Of a stretch of 64,000 bases of DNA, positions 54,927-63,415 are shown piece by piece. The stretch comes from Clostridia bacterium (GTDB taxonomy: Bacteria > Bacillota > Clostridia > Saccharofermentanales > Saccharofermentanaceae): contig JAEEIT010000131.1 in NCBI GenBank assembly GCA_016281535.1, positions 1 through 64,000 on the forward strand. Reading direction: 5' to 3'. Numbering within the stretch: position 1 is the stretch's first letter; every line of letters starts with the position of its first letter. The notes below the pieces were generated by a model. The model ran no database searches. It saw nothing but the letters and a program-made list of their open reading frames with translations, and had not been told where the DNA came from. A program made the translations under genes and the position numbers.

Positions 54927-55412
54927 ATGGCTTTACGTGAAATCGTCGTGGATGGAGATCCAATCCTTCGGAAGAAGTCCCGTCCGGTCGAGAAATTCGA
55001 TGAGAAACTTCATATTCTGCTCGATGATATGGCAGAAACCATGTATTACGACAACCGCGGTATCGGTATCGCGGCGGTACAGGTCGGTATCCTTCGCCGG
55101 GTCTTTGTCGTGGATGTAGGGGACGATCATGGTAAGATCGAGTTTATCAATCCGGAGATCTACGAAAGAGAAGGCGCTGCGCTTGGCATGGAAGGATGTC
55201 TGTCCTGCCCGGGTAAGAATGGTTATGTGGAGCGTCCGACACGGATCCGTGTCCGTGCACAGGACCGAAACGGTGAATGGTTCGATCTGGAGGCGACGGA
55301 GCTTCTTGCTGTCTGTATCTGCCATGAATACGATCACCTCGATGGGATCCTTTTCATCGATAAGGTCGTCGAAGTGGAAGAAGAGGAATTAGAGGACGGA
55401 GAAGAGAACTGA
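54927..55412 (+). CDS. def: Peptide deformylase
   Basis: It removes the formyl group from new proteins. ATG 54927 (AGGAGTG upstream) gives 161 aa; the track start at 54903 is too early. The metal-site motifs are EGCLSCPG (Cys) and CHEYDHLDGILF (HExxH). The first motif is GIGIAAVQVG, where most family members have GxGLAAPQVG; the Pro-to-Val change is mild. fmt, its functional opposite, begins 2 bp later. Confidence 0.95.
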   Translation: MALREIVVDGDPILRKKSRPVEKFDEKLHILLDDMAETMYYDNRGIGIAAVQVGILRRVFVVDVGDDHGKIEFINPEIYEREGAALGMEGCLSCPGKNGYVERPTRIRVRAQDRNGEWFDLEATELLAVCICHEYDHLDGILFIDKVVEVEEEELEDGEEN

Positions 55413-55414
55413 TT

Positions 55415-56377
55415 ATGCGTGTTGTTTTTATGGGGACACCGGAGCTTTCTGCGACTGTACTTGGCCGTCTGATCGACGAGAAATACGATGTGGTTCTTGT
55501 CGTTACCCAGCCGGATAAGCCTGTGGGAAGAAAGATGATTCTTACCGCGCCGCCGGCGAAAGTGAAAGCCGCGGAGAACGGAATCGAAGTCTGGCAGCCC
55601 ACATCTCTGCGTACGGATGAGGCGATCAACCGGATTGCTTCCCTTGCGCCGGATCTTATCATCACTGCCGCATACGGGAAGATCCTCCCGCAGGCGATGC
55701 TGGATATTCCGAAATACGGCTGCCTGAATGTGCATGGCTCGCTGCTCCCTCAGTATCGTGGGGCAGCTCCTGTCCAGCGCGCCATTATGGACCTGAATGA
55801 GAAGACCGGGGTTACGATCATGAAGATGGATGCGGGTATGGATACCGGTGATATCCTTACGCAGACGGAAGTGGCGATCCGCCCGAGAGTGCATACTCCC
55901 GAACTCATGGCCGAGCTGGCAGAGGCCGGTGCGGAACTGCTGATCAAGACGATCCCGGGATATATCAGTGGCGAAATCAAACCGATCCCTCAGAATCATA
56001 ATGAAGCGACGATGTCTCCTCCGATCGGAAAAGAGGAAGGGAAGATCCGGTGGAATCGTCCTTGTGCGGCGATCTCGGCGCAGATACGCGCTCTTTCTGC
56101 CTGGCCGGGTGCATCGACCATATGGAAGGGTGGAAGATTAAAGATCTACGATGCCTGTCCTTCGGAGGACAGTTCGATCCTGGACGGATACAGAAATATA
56201 TATGGTGAACCGGACCCGGGTACCGTGCTTGTGGGGAAGAAGGGAGTTCTTGCCGTTATGTGCGAAGACGCACCGCTTCTTCTTCTCGAGCTTCAGCCTT
56301 CTTCCGGAAAAAGAATGAAAGCCATCGACTGTGCACATAACTTCGAAGTGGGGGCGAAAATGGAGGACGAGCCGTAA
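55415..56377 (+). CDS. fmt: Methionyl-tRNA formyltransferase
   Basis: It formylates initiator Met-tRNA using 10-formyl-tetrahydrofolate. The 320-aa protein contains RVVFMGTPELSATVLGRLI, VVTQPDKPVGR, the substrate loop, and the catalytic region NVHGSLLPQYRGAAPVQRAI (Asn, His) with MDAGMDTGDIL (Asp). The C-terminal OB-like domain is present (RIRALSAWPGA-type sequence). Its stop and the rsmB start overlap as TAATG. Confidence 0.97.
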   Translation: MRVVFMGTPELSATVLGRLIDEKYDVVLVVTQPDKPVGRKMILTAPPAKVKAAENGIEVWQPTSLRTDEAINRIASLAPDLIITAAYGKILPQAMLDIPKYGCLNVHGSLLPQYRGAAPVQRAIMDLNEKTGVTIMKMDAGMDTGDILTQTEVAIRPRVHTPELMAELAEAGAELLIKTIPGYISGEIKPIPQNHNEATMSPPIGKEEGKIRWNRPCAAISAQIRALSAWPGASTIWKGGRLKIYDACPSEDSSILDGYRNIYGEPDPGTVLVGKKGVLAVMCEDAPLLLLELQPSSGKRMKAIDCAHNFEVGAKMEDEP

Positions 56378-57750
56378 TGGGATCGTACCCGGATGAGGCG
56401 AGAATAACGGCATATCAATGCCTGCTGGAAGTCCTGGAAAAGCAGGGCTATTCCAATCTTGTGCTGAAACAGGAACTGGCGGGAAGTATTCTAAGTGATA
56501 AGGAAAAATCTTTCGTAACGGCTATGGTATATGGAACGATTACCCGTGTCTTTACGATCGATGCGATGCTGTCCGCCTACCTGAAGAAACCGATCGCCGA
56601 TCTGGATGCACCAGTCCGTACGTGCCTTCGGATGGGTGCGTGGCAAGTGCTCTATGCTTATGGTGTGAAAGACTACGCTGCCGTGTCTTCGACGGTCGAC
56701 CTGGCAAGGGAAGTGTGTAAGAAGGGTTCGGAAGGGTTGATCAATGCCGTGCTTCGCCGTCTCACAGAAGAGGGGGAAGAGCGTCTGGCGAATATTCCGA
56801 AGAAAAAGGCCGATATCCGCTATTCGCTGAAGAGCGAGATCTCCGGATGTATCATCAAGTGGTATGGAAGGGAAAAGGCGGATAGAATCATGGAGGCCTA
56901 TCTCTCTGTTCCGAAGGTTACGCTCCGTCCGAATTGCCGGAAGATCCGGAATGACGAACTGATTGCGCTTCTTAGGGAAGAGTGTGTCAAGGTGGAGCAG
57001 GATCCGCTTGTGCCGATGGCGCTGGATCTTATGGATCAGAGTCGGGATGTTTCCGATACCCGGGCATTTCAGGAGGGGCTTTTCTCTGTGCAGAGTCTGT
57101 CTGCGATGCTGGTGGGGAGTATATGTGATCCGAAGCCGGAGTGGAGTATTCTGGATACCTGCAGTGCACCGGGAGGGAAGACCGCGCATCTGGCCGAGCT
57201 TCAGGACGATCAGGGGCACATTGATGCGCTGGATGCCAATGAGGTAAGACTTCTTCTGGTGGGGAAAACGGCAGAAAGACTGGGATTACGATCCATTGTT
57301 CCGTTCCACTACGATTGCACGTATCTTAACGAAGAGAAGGAACACCTCCTTCCGGAATACGATCTGGTCTTATGTGATGTACCCTGCAGCGGACTTGGGC
57401 TTCTCCATAGGAAACCGGATATCCGGCTGTCTATGTCATATGAGAAGATGCAGTCGCTTCTTCCTGTGCAGGAAAGTATCCTGGATCATGCCTCGCTCCG
57501 GGTGAGAAAAGGCGGCTTCCTTGTTTATAGTACATGTACGATCAATCCCGGAGAGAATGAGGTGCAGATCAGATCTTTCCTCGAGAGAAATCCGGAATTT
57601 GAGTGCGTTTCTTTTACCGGACTTCTTCCGGAGCGGCTTATTTCGAATTCCAGGCTTCGTGAGAAAAGCGGAAAAGGAATGATGACGATCCTTCCGGATG
57701 AGGAAGGCATGGATGGGTTCTTTATAGCGAAGATGCGGAGGAAAACCTGA
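56377..57750 (+). CDS. rsmB: 16S rRNA m5C967 methyltransferase
   Basis: A 457-aa m5C methyltransferase of 16S rRNA. The N-terminal NusB-like domain (about 1-135) is clear: ARITAYQCLLEVLEKQGYSNLVLKQEL. The catalytic domain has motif I LDTCSAPGGKTAHLAEL, motif IV CDVPCSGLGLLHRKPDIR with the release Cys, and motif VI LVYSTCTINPGENE with the catalytic Cys. Start and stop both overlap the neighbouring genes, as is common in this cluster. Confidence 0.95.
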   Translation: MGSYPDEARITAYQCLLEVLEKQGYSNLVLKQELAGSILSDKEKSFVTAMVYGTITRVFTIDAMLSAYLKKPIADLDAPVRTCLRMGAWQVLYAYGVKDYAAVSSTVDLAREVCKKGSEGLINAVLRRLTEEGEERLANIPKKKADIRYSLKSEISGCIIKWYGREKADRIMEAYLSVPKVTLRPNCRKIRNDELIALLREECVKVEQDPLVPMALDLMDQSRDVSDTRAFQEGLFSVQSLSAMLVGSICDPKPEWSILDTCSAPGGKTAHLAELQDDQGHIDALDANEVRLLLVGKTAERLGLRSIVPFHYDCTYLNEEKEHLLPEYDLVLCDVPCSGLGLLHRKPDIRLSMSYEKMQSLLPVQESILDHASLRVRKGGFLVYSTCTINPGENEVQIRSFLERNPEFECVSFTGLLPERLISNSRLREKSGKGMMTILPDEEGMDGFFIAKMRRKT

Positions 57751-58832
57751 TGGAAGAGCAGATAGAGAATAAAGAAAACAGGATGAGCGGATCGAAGAAG
57801 CGCTTCGTGCTGGATCTGGATCTTCCTTCCTGGGAAGAATATGTGAAGGAGAAGCATCTTCCGAAGTTCCGGGCAGGCCAGATCTATTCCTGGTACAGCA
57901 AAGGGGTTCTGGATATGGACAGGATGACCAATGTTCCCGGGAATATCAAGACGATGCTGAAAGAGGACTTCGTCTGCGAAAATATGAGTATCGGCAAACA
58001 TCTGGTATCAGAGATCGACGGAACGCAGAAGTTCGTGTTCGAGCTGTATGACGGGCACTGTGTGGAAACCGTGCTGATGCGCTATAAGACCGGACTTTCG
58101 ATCTGCATCTCTTCGCAGGCCGGCTGTAAGATGGGCTGCCGGTTCTGTGCTTCGGCGCATGCGGGCTTCGGCAGATCACTTACGAGAGGAGAGATGCTTG
58201 GCCAGGTCCTTCTGGCCGGAAACTTCGCCGGAGAGAGGATCCACAGTGTCGTGGTCATGGGCATCGGCGAACCGTTCGACAATTACGAGGAACTGATCGG
58301 ATTCCTTCATCTCGCCAATGATGAGAAAGGACTGAACCTCGGCGCCCGTCATATCACGGTCTCAACTTGCGGTCTTGTGCCTCAAATGTTACAATTTTCT
58401 GAGATTGATATGCAGGTGAATCTGTCAGTTTCCCTGCATGCTCCGAATGATACTCTCCGTAAGAGCATCATGCCGATCGCCAACAGGTATTCCATGCAGG
58501 AACTGCTGGATGCGTGTCGGACATATGAACGGAACACGAACCGGCGTATTACCTTCGAATATTCGCTGTTCGACGGGGTCAACGATACACCGGAATGTGC
58601 AAAGGAACTGTGCCGGGTGCTGCGTGGCATCCATTGCCATATCAATCTGATTGCCGCAAACGAATTTGACGGCAGTCCTTTTCGAAGGAGCAAACCGGGA
58701 AATGTCCGGGCGTTCCAGGACCTTCTTGAGAAGGGTGGAATGACTGTGACACTAAGACGCGAGATGGGAACGGATATTATGGCCGCCTGTGGGCAGTTGC
58801 GTAGAGGTATGCAGGAGAAGAAAGAGTCATGA
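57750..58832 (+). CDS. rlmN: 23S rRNA/tRNA adenine C2 methyltransferase (radical SAM)
   Basis: A 360-aa radical SAM enzyme that methylates A2503 of 23S rRNA and A37 of some tRNAs. The cluster motif CxxxCxxC is SSQAGCKMGCRFCASAHAGFGRSLTRGEM. GIGEPFDNYEELIGF and HITVSTCGLVPQM are SAM-binding parts. The C-terminal catalytic Cys is in DIMAACGQLRRG. The N-terminal helical RNA-binding region (FRAGQIYSWYSKGV) is intact. It overlaps prpC as ATGA. Confidence 0.96.
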   Translation: MEEQIENKENRMSGSKKRFVLDLDLPSWEEYVKEKHLPKFRAGQIYSWYSKGVLDMDRMTNVPGNIKTMLKEDFVCENMSIGKHLVSEIDGTQKFVFELYDGHCVETVLMRYKTGLSICISSQAGCKMGCRFCASAHAGFGRSLTRGEMLGQVLLAGNFAGERIHSVVVMGIGEPFDNYEELIGFLHLANDEKGLNLGARHITVSTCGLVPQMLQFSEIDMQVNLSVSLHAPNDTLRKSIMPIANRYSMQELLDACRTYERNTNRRITFEYSLFDGVNDTPECAKELCRVLRGIHCHINLIAANEFDGSPFRRSKPGNVRAFQDLLEKGGMTVTLRREMGTDIMAACGQLRRGMQEKKES

Positions 58833-59584
58833 AAGTAGTGAGTGTATCCGACACGGGTCTGGTGCGCGCGAACAATGAGGATTGTCTTGCAGTCTTTTCC
58901 GTCGGTAAGGACGAGTGTTTCGTCATCGCGGACGGGATGGGCGGTCATGCAGCCGGGGAACTGGCCAGTAAGACCGCTGTCGAGTATGTCCGGCAGTCCC
59001 TGAATGAATATCTTTATGAAGCAGATGATCCCGATAAACTTGAGAAACTTCTTTCTTTCACGCTGGAGAAGGCGAATGTGAAGGTGTATCTTGCCTCTCT
59101 CTCCGGGTTCCGTTTCCGCGGTATGGGTACGACGCTGACAGTGGCGGTTCTACGTGAGAACAAACTATATGTTTCCCATATCGGTGACTGCAGGCTCTAT
59201 CATCTTCATGGACAGAGAATGAAGCAGCTGACGACGGATCACACGCTGGTCCAGCGGATGATCGAGAAGGGTGCGATCACGAAAGAAGAGGCCAGAACGC
59301 ATCCGAAACGTCATGTGCTTCTGCGTTCTCTCGGTGTCAATGAATATGTGATGCCGGATACATTCTCGGTTGCAATTAGCAATGGAGATGTTATACTTTT
59401 GTGTTCGGACGGTCTTTATGGCTGTGTAGAGGAGAAAACGATCCGGGCAGTCCTGAGGAAGCACAAGGACCTGCATTATTGTATCCAGCTCCTGATGGAT
59501 CTGACAGAGGCGGCCGGTGCACCCGATAATATATCTATGATCCTGGCAGAGTGTGAGGTCAGGAAAAACAAGGAGAAGACATGA
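58829..59584 (+). CDS. prpC: PP2C-type protein phosphatase, PrpC/Stp
   Basis: A metal-dependent Ser/Thr phosphatase that reverses PrkC phosphorylation. The 251-aa protein has GLVRANNEDCLAV, the metal-binding FVIADGMGGHAAGELAS, GMGTTLTVAVLRENKLYVSHIGDCRLYHL, ILLCSDGLYG and APDNISMILAE, the full PP2C motif set. Its stop overlaps the prkC start by 4 bp, consistent with matched production. Confidence 0.96.
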   Translation: MKVVSVSDTGLVRANNEDCLAVFSVGKDECFVIADGMGGHAAGELASKTAVEYVRQSLNEYLYEADDPDKLEKLLSFTLEKANVKVYLASLSGFRFRGMGTTLTVAVLRENKLYVSHIGDCRLYHLHGQRMKQLTTDHTLVQRMIEKGAITKEEARTHPKRHVLLRSLGVNEYVMPDTFSVAISNGDVILLCSDGLYGCVEEKTIRAVLRKHKDLHYCIQLLMDLTEAAGAPDNISMILAECEVRKNKEKT

Positions 59585-61788
59585 GTACGAATTTGAACCC
59601 TGAGGGGATGATACTGGGCGGGAGATACCGCATCGTGAAGCTGATCGGAAGCGGAGGTATGGCCGATGTGTATCTGGCAACCGACCTCGATTCCGGCATG
59701 AATGTCGCGATCAAGATCCTGAAGCAGGAGTTTGCTACGAATGTGGAATTCATCAAGCGGTTCGATACCGAGGCGAAAGCCGCGTCATCGCTGTCTCACG
59801 CCAATATTGTTCATGTGTTCGGTGTCGGGACGGAGGGTAATATCCGCTACATGGTCCAGGAATATGTCGAGGGTATTACGGTTAAGGATATGATCCTTCA
59901 GAACGGGCATCTGGACTGGAAAGTCGCGGTGCCGATCGTGATCCAGGTGGGTATGGCGCTCGATACGGCGCACCAGAACGGAATCGTGCATCGTGATATC
60001 AAGCCCCACAATATCCTGATCACGCGTGACCGTGTGGCGAAGGTGACGGACTTCGGTATCGCTCATGCTTCGACCAATCATACGATCACGCTTACATCCG
60101 GTGGTGCACTTGGTTCTGTCCACTATTTCTCACCGGAGCAGGCCAGAGGCGGTATTGTCAGCCCGAGTTCGGACATTTATTCCCTGGGCGTCACTCTTTT
60201 CGAGATGCTGACAGGCCGTGTTCCTTTCGATGGAGAGAATTCTGTGGCGATTGCCGTCAAACATCTCCAGGAGCCGGTGCCTTATGCTTCTTCGTTCGTA
60301 CCCGGTATTCCGCAGGGCCTTGATGCCATTATCCAGAAGGCCATGCAGAAGGACCCGAAGATGCGCTACAAGTCGATCCGTGAGATGGTCACGGAACTGG
60401 ATGCATTGATGGTCGATCCGAATGGTTCCTATGGTATCGTGGATGCCAATGCCGAGACACCGAATGAGGTAACGGATATGCCCGGAGTGGCTCCTGTCAT
60501 CCGTCAGGAACCGAATTACGGCAAATTGAAAGATATTGAAAGATCCATTAAAGTCAGAAGACGTTCGAGATGGAAAGATAACCTCATCGTGATTGTAGTC
60601 GTGATCGTGATCATCGGTCTTCTGATCGGTCTTACTTATCTGGTGACAGACACGCTGAAGAAGTCTGTCCGTCAGGAGACGCAGAGCGTATTTGTTGTAC
60701 AGAACTATGTCGGCAAACGTATCGTCGAGGTGCAGCAGATCTTCGAGGAACATGAGTTCACTACGTATAAAGTCGAGTATGAGATAAGGACAGACTATGC
60801 ACCGGGTGTCGTCGTCAAGCAGAATATCCAGGAAGGCATGGAGATGAAGAATAACAGCTCCGTGAATGTTCTGGTGCTTACGGTGAGTAAGGCTCCGGAT
60901 GCGGTGGAACTTCCTGATTATGCAGGAATGGACTATAAAGAAGTCTACGAGACATTGAAGAAGGAAGGCTACGAGGTATCGATGCGTCCTGAGATCAACG
61001 ATGATAATAAGGTCGGTGTGATCCTGCGTACGGAACCGCCGGCCGGAACGCCGGTCAAGCCGAACGCCTCGATTACGATCGTATTCAGCCAGCAGTCATC
61101 TGAGGTCGAAGTTCCGTACATGTATAAGAGTGATCTGAAGACGGCGAAGGAAATGATCGATGCGGCTGATCTGGTACTTGGTGGGATCGAGATCAGTCCG
61201 GAACTGCAGGAACAGAATCTCCCGGAGACAGAACTCTTCGTGCTACTGACAGATCCGACGCCCGGAACCAAGGTGCAGAGAAAGTCGGCGATCCGTCTGT
61301 ATGTCGGTAATGCAGAAGATGTTGCCCGTGGAGGAACACCGACTCCGACGCCGGAGATCATTGGCTATACACTTACCGTTGAGTATACTGGGGAAGGTTC
61401 CGTATCCGGTGAAGGTGTGTATCCGGTAAATGATCCGGTCACGATCACGGCGGTACCGAATATCGGGTATCAGTTCGTATCCTGGGTGGATGAAGCGGGT
61501 CAGGTGATCAGCTATTCTGCTTCATATACGTTTGTCATGCCGGAAGGTGATTTCAAGGTAAAGGCGATATTTGAACCTGTTCCGACTCCGTCGCCGATTC
61601 CGACGGCAACACCTACACCGACACCGACTCCGACTCCGACTCCGACACCAACACCTACGCCGACACCGACGCCCACGCCGACACCCACACCGACGCCAAC
61701 GCCGGTTCCGCCGCCGTCTCAGAATTCGGATCCGACGCCGCCTACCGGTCAGGATGAACCGCAGGATGGAGAGCTTCCGATTGCCTGA
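59581..61788 (+). CDS. prkC: PrkC-type Ser/Thr protein kinase with PASTA domains and an unusual C-terminal extension
   Basis: A membrane Ser/Thr kinase sensing wall fragments or lipid II. The kinase domain (about 10-275) has GSGGMADVYLA, Lys in VAIKIL, HRDIKPHN (Asp139), DFGIA and GSVHYFSPEQARGG. A juxtamembrane basic stretch and one helix (about 334-357) precede three PASTA domains (about 370-437, 438-506, 507-580). An additional beta-repeat follows at about 595-663 (YTLTVEYTGEGSVSGEGVYPVNDPVTITAVPNIGYQFVSW), similar to bacterial B-repeats. The last 70 residues are mostly a Thr-Pro repeat. That extracellular end is not normal for PrkC. The prpC overlap and rsgA downstream are the usual context. 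Confidence 0.96.
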   Translation: MSTNLNPEGMILGGRYRIVKLIGSGGMADVYLATDLDSGMNVAIKILKQEFATNVEFIKRFDTEAKAASSLSHANIVHVFGVGTEGNIRYMVQEYVEGITVKDMILQNGHLDWKVAVPIVIQVGMALDTAHQNGIVHRDIKPHNILITRDRVAKVTDFGIAHASTNHTITLTSGGALGSVHYFSPEQARGGIVSPSSDIYSLGVTLFEMLTGRVPFDGENSVAIAVKHLQEPVPYASSFVPGIPQGLDAIIQKAMQKDPKMRYKSIREMVTELDALMVDPNGSYGIVDANAETPNEVTDMPGVAPVIRQEPNYGKLKDIERSIKVRRRSRWKDNLIVIVVVIVIIGLLIGLTYLVTDTLKKSVRQETQSVFVVQNYVGKRIVEVQQIFEEHEFTTYKVEYEIRTDYAPGVVVKQNIQEGMEMKNNSSVNVLVLTVSKAPDAVELPDYAGMDYKEVYETLKKEGYEVSMRPEINDDNKVGVILRTEPPAGTPVKPNASITIVFSQQSSEVEVPYMYKSDLKTAKEMIDAADLVLGGIEISPELQEQNLPETELFVLLTDPTPGTKVQRKSAIRLYVGNAEDVARGGTPTPTPEIIGYTLTVEYTGEGSVSGEGVYPVNDPVTITAVPNIGYQFVSWVDEAGQVISYSASYTFVMPEGDFKVKAIFEPVPTPSPIPTATPTPTPTPTPTPTPTPTPTPTPTPTPTPTPTPVPPPSQNSDPTPPTGQDEPQDGELPIA
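61609..61704 (+). repeat. Thr-Pro dipeptide-coding repeat at the end of prkC
   Basis: Sixteen consecutive Thr-Pro codon pairs (ACN CCN) with varied third bases. The variation in codon use suggests selection on the protein rather than recent slippage. Confidence 0.9.
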
Positions 61789-61879
61789 CCATATGGCCGG
61801 GATGCAGAGGAAACCTATAGAAGTGTGAGGGAAGAAACAAACGGAAACGATCAGTGAACAGAAAAAGCCTGGCAGGATC

Positions 61880-62740
61880 ATGAAGGGCGTAGGTGGCGAG
61901 TACACGATACATCTGTCCGATGGACAGGATGTACTGGCCAAACCCCGCGGAATCTTCCGGAAAATGAAGGTGATTCCGACTGTCGGCGATTACTGTGAGA
62001 TCGAACCGTCCGGAGATCCGGATATTCCCTACACGATCGTTACCATAAAAGACAGGAAGAATCTTCTGATCCGCCCCAGCGTGGCGAATATCGATGTGCT
62101 GATCATAGCGGTGTCGATTTCGGATCCCCAGCCGGATCTGAAACTTCTGGATAAGCTTCTGATCCTCTGTCCGAAACTTAGGATCGATCCGGTGATCCTT
62201 CTGACGAAGACGGATCTGGCTCCGGATAAAGCAAAAGAGCTGGCAGCTGTATACGAAGAGGCGGGTTTCCGGATTCTACAGATATCGAAAGAGGAGATGC
62301 TCTCGGATGATGTTGTACGTGCGCTTTTCCGTGGGCATACGGTGGGTGTAGCCGGTCAGTCCGGAGTAGGCAAGTCTACATTATGCCACCGTCTCACGGG
62401 GAAAGAACATATCGAGGTGGGCGAGATCAGCGAGAGACTTAAGCGGGGCAAGCATACGACCCGGCATGTGGAGCTGTTCCCTTATGAGGGAGGATATCTG
62501 ATCGATACGCCCGGATTCTCGTCGCTTGAGGTAGACCGGATCGGTATCAGTGAAGAAGATCTGATCGGCGGGTATCCTGAACTTCTGAAAATTGCGGGGA
62601 AGTGCCGTTTCCAGGACTGCCGGCATAGAGGCGAGCTCGGATGCAGGGTGCAAGAAAGTGGAATTTCAGAAGGAAGACTTGCGCGGTATCGTGAGTTTTT
62701 AGATATAATAATAGAGACATCGAAAAGATACGGAAAATAG
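61880..62740 (+). CDS. rsgA: Ribosome small-subunit GTPase RsgA (CpgA)
   Basis: A late 30S-assembly GTPase with permuted G motifs. The 286 aa include an OB-fold (about 1-65), G4 LLTKTDLAP, P-loop GVAGQSGVGKSTLCHRLTG, G2 GKHTTRHVEL, G3 DTPGFSSLEV and a C-terminal zinc site with CRFQDCRHRGELGC. The reading frame stays open upstream to 61829. The residues just before the ATG (KKPGRI) match the first OB strand of relatives, for example EGKIIKALSGFYYV in CpgA. AGGA is only 2 nt from the ATG. The start is therefore doubtful; a non-AUG start upstream is possible. Confidence 0.93.
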   Translation: MKGVGGEYTIHLSDGQDVLAKPRGIFRKMKVIPTVGDYCEIEPSGDPDIPYTIVTIKDRKNLLIRPSVANIDVLIIAVSISDPQPDLKLLDKLLILCPKLRIDPVILLTKTDLAPDKAKELAAVYEEAGFRILQISKEEMLSDDVVRALFRGHTVGVAGQSGVGKSTLCHRLTGKEHIEVGEISERLKRGKHTTRHVELFPYEGGYLIDTPGFSSLEVDRIGISEEDLIGGYPELLKIAGKCRFQDCRHRGELGCRVQESGISEGRLARYREFLDIIIETSKRYGK

Positions 62741-62755
62741 AAGGAAGGTATCCAT

Positions 62756-63415
62756 ATGAGTGATGTGGTGATTGCACCATCTATTCTGGCTGCGGATTGT
62801 GGCCGCCTCCATGATGAGATAAAGGAAGTGTCGGAAACAACGGCATTTCTGCACATTGATGTGATGGACGGGCATTATGTTCCGAATCTTACTTTCGGTG
62901 TGCCGGTCGTGCAGTCGATCAGAAAGAACACCAACATGGTCTTCGATGTCCACCTTATGGTGACGAATCCTCTTGATTTCTTCGGCCCTTTTGCTGAGGC
63001 TGGGGCCGATATGCTTACTTTCCATGTGGAAACGGTGGAAGATCCCGATGTGGCGATCGATAAAGTGAGGAAACTCGGTAAACGTGTGGGTATATCGATC
63101 CATCCGGATACACCGATCGAGAAGGTCCTTCCGTATTGTACGAAGGTCGATCTGGTCCTGGTTATGTCTGTCCGGCCGGGCTTCGGCGGACAGCATTTCA
63201 TGGAGGAGTCGATTGAACGGATCGCCGCTGTCCGCAAGGTGATTGATGAGGCTGGTGCCGATACGATTATTTCCGTGGATGGAGGAATCTGTGATGAGAC
63301 AGCTCCACGTGTCGTAAAGGCCGGCGCGAACTATCTGGTCGCCGGATCCGCTGTGTTCGGGAAGAAGGACCGTGTTGCGGCAATAAGGGAGCTTCGCACA
63401 TGTGCATTGTCGTAA
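62756..63415 (+). CDS. rpe: Ribulose-phosphate 3-epimerase
   Basis: A pentose-phosphate TIM-barrel enzyme that interconverts ribulose 5-phosphate and xylulose 5-phosphate. The 219 aa include VIAPSILAADCGRLHDEI, FLHIDVMDGHYVPNLTFG (metal ligands), FDVHLMVTNP, VMSVRPGFGGQHFME and SVDGGICDETAPRVVKAGANYLVAGSAVFG. It would also handle xylulose 5-phosphate derived from xylose released by the GH120 enzyme. Its end overlaps thiN by 16 bp. Confidence 0.97.
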   Translation: MSDVVIAPSILAADCGRLHDEIKEVSETTAFLHIDVMDGHYVPNLTFGVPVVQSIRKNTNMVFDVHLMVTNPLDFFGPFAEAGADMLTFHVETVEDPDVAIDKVRKLGKRVGISIHPDTPIEKVLPYCTKVDLVLVMSVRPGFGGQHFMEESIERIAAVRKVIDEAGADTIISVDGGICDETAPRVVKAGANYLVAGSAVFGKKDRVAAIRELRTCALS

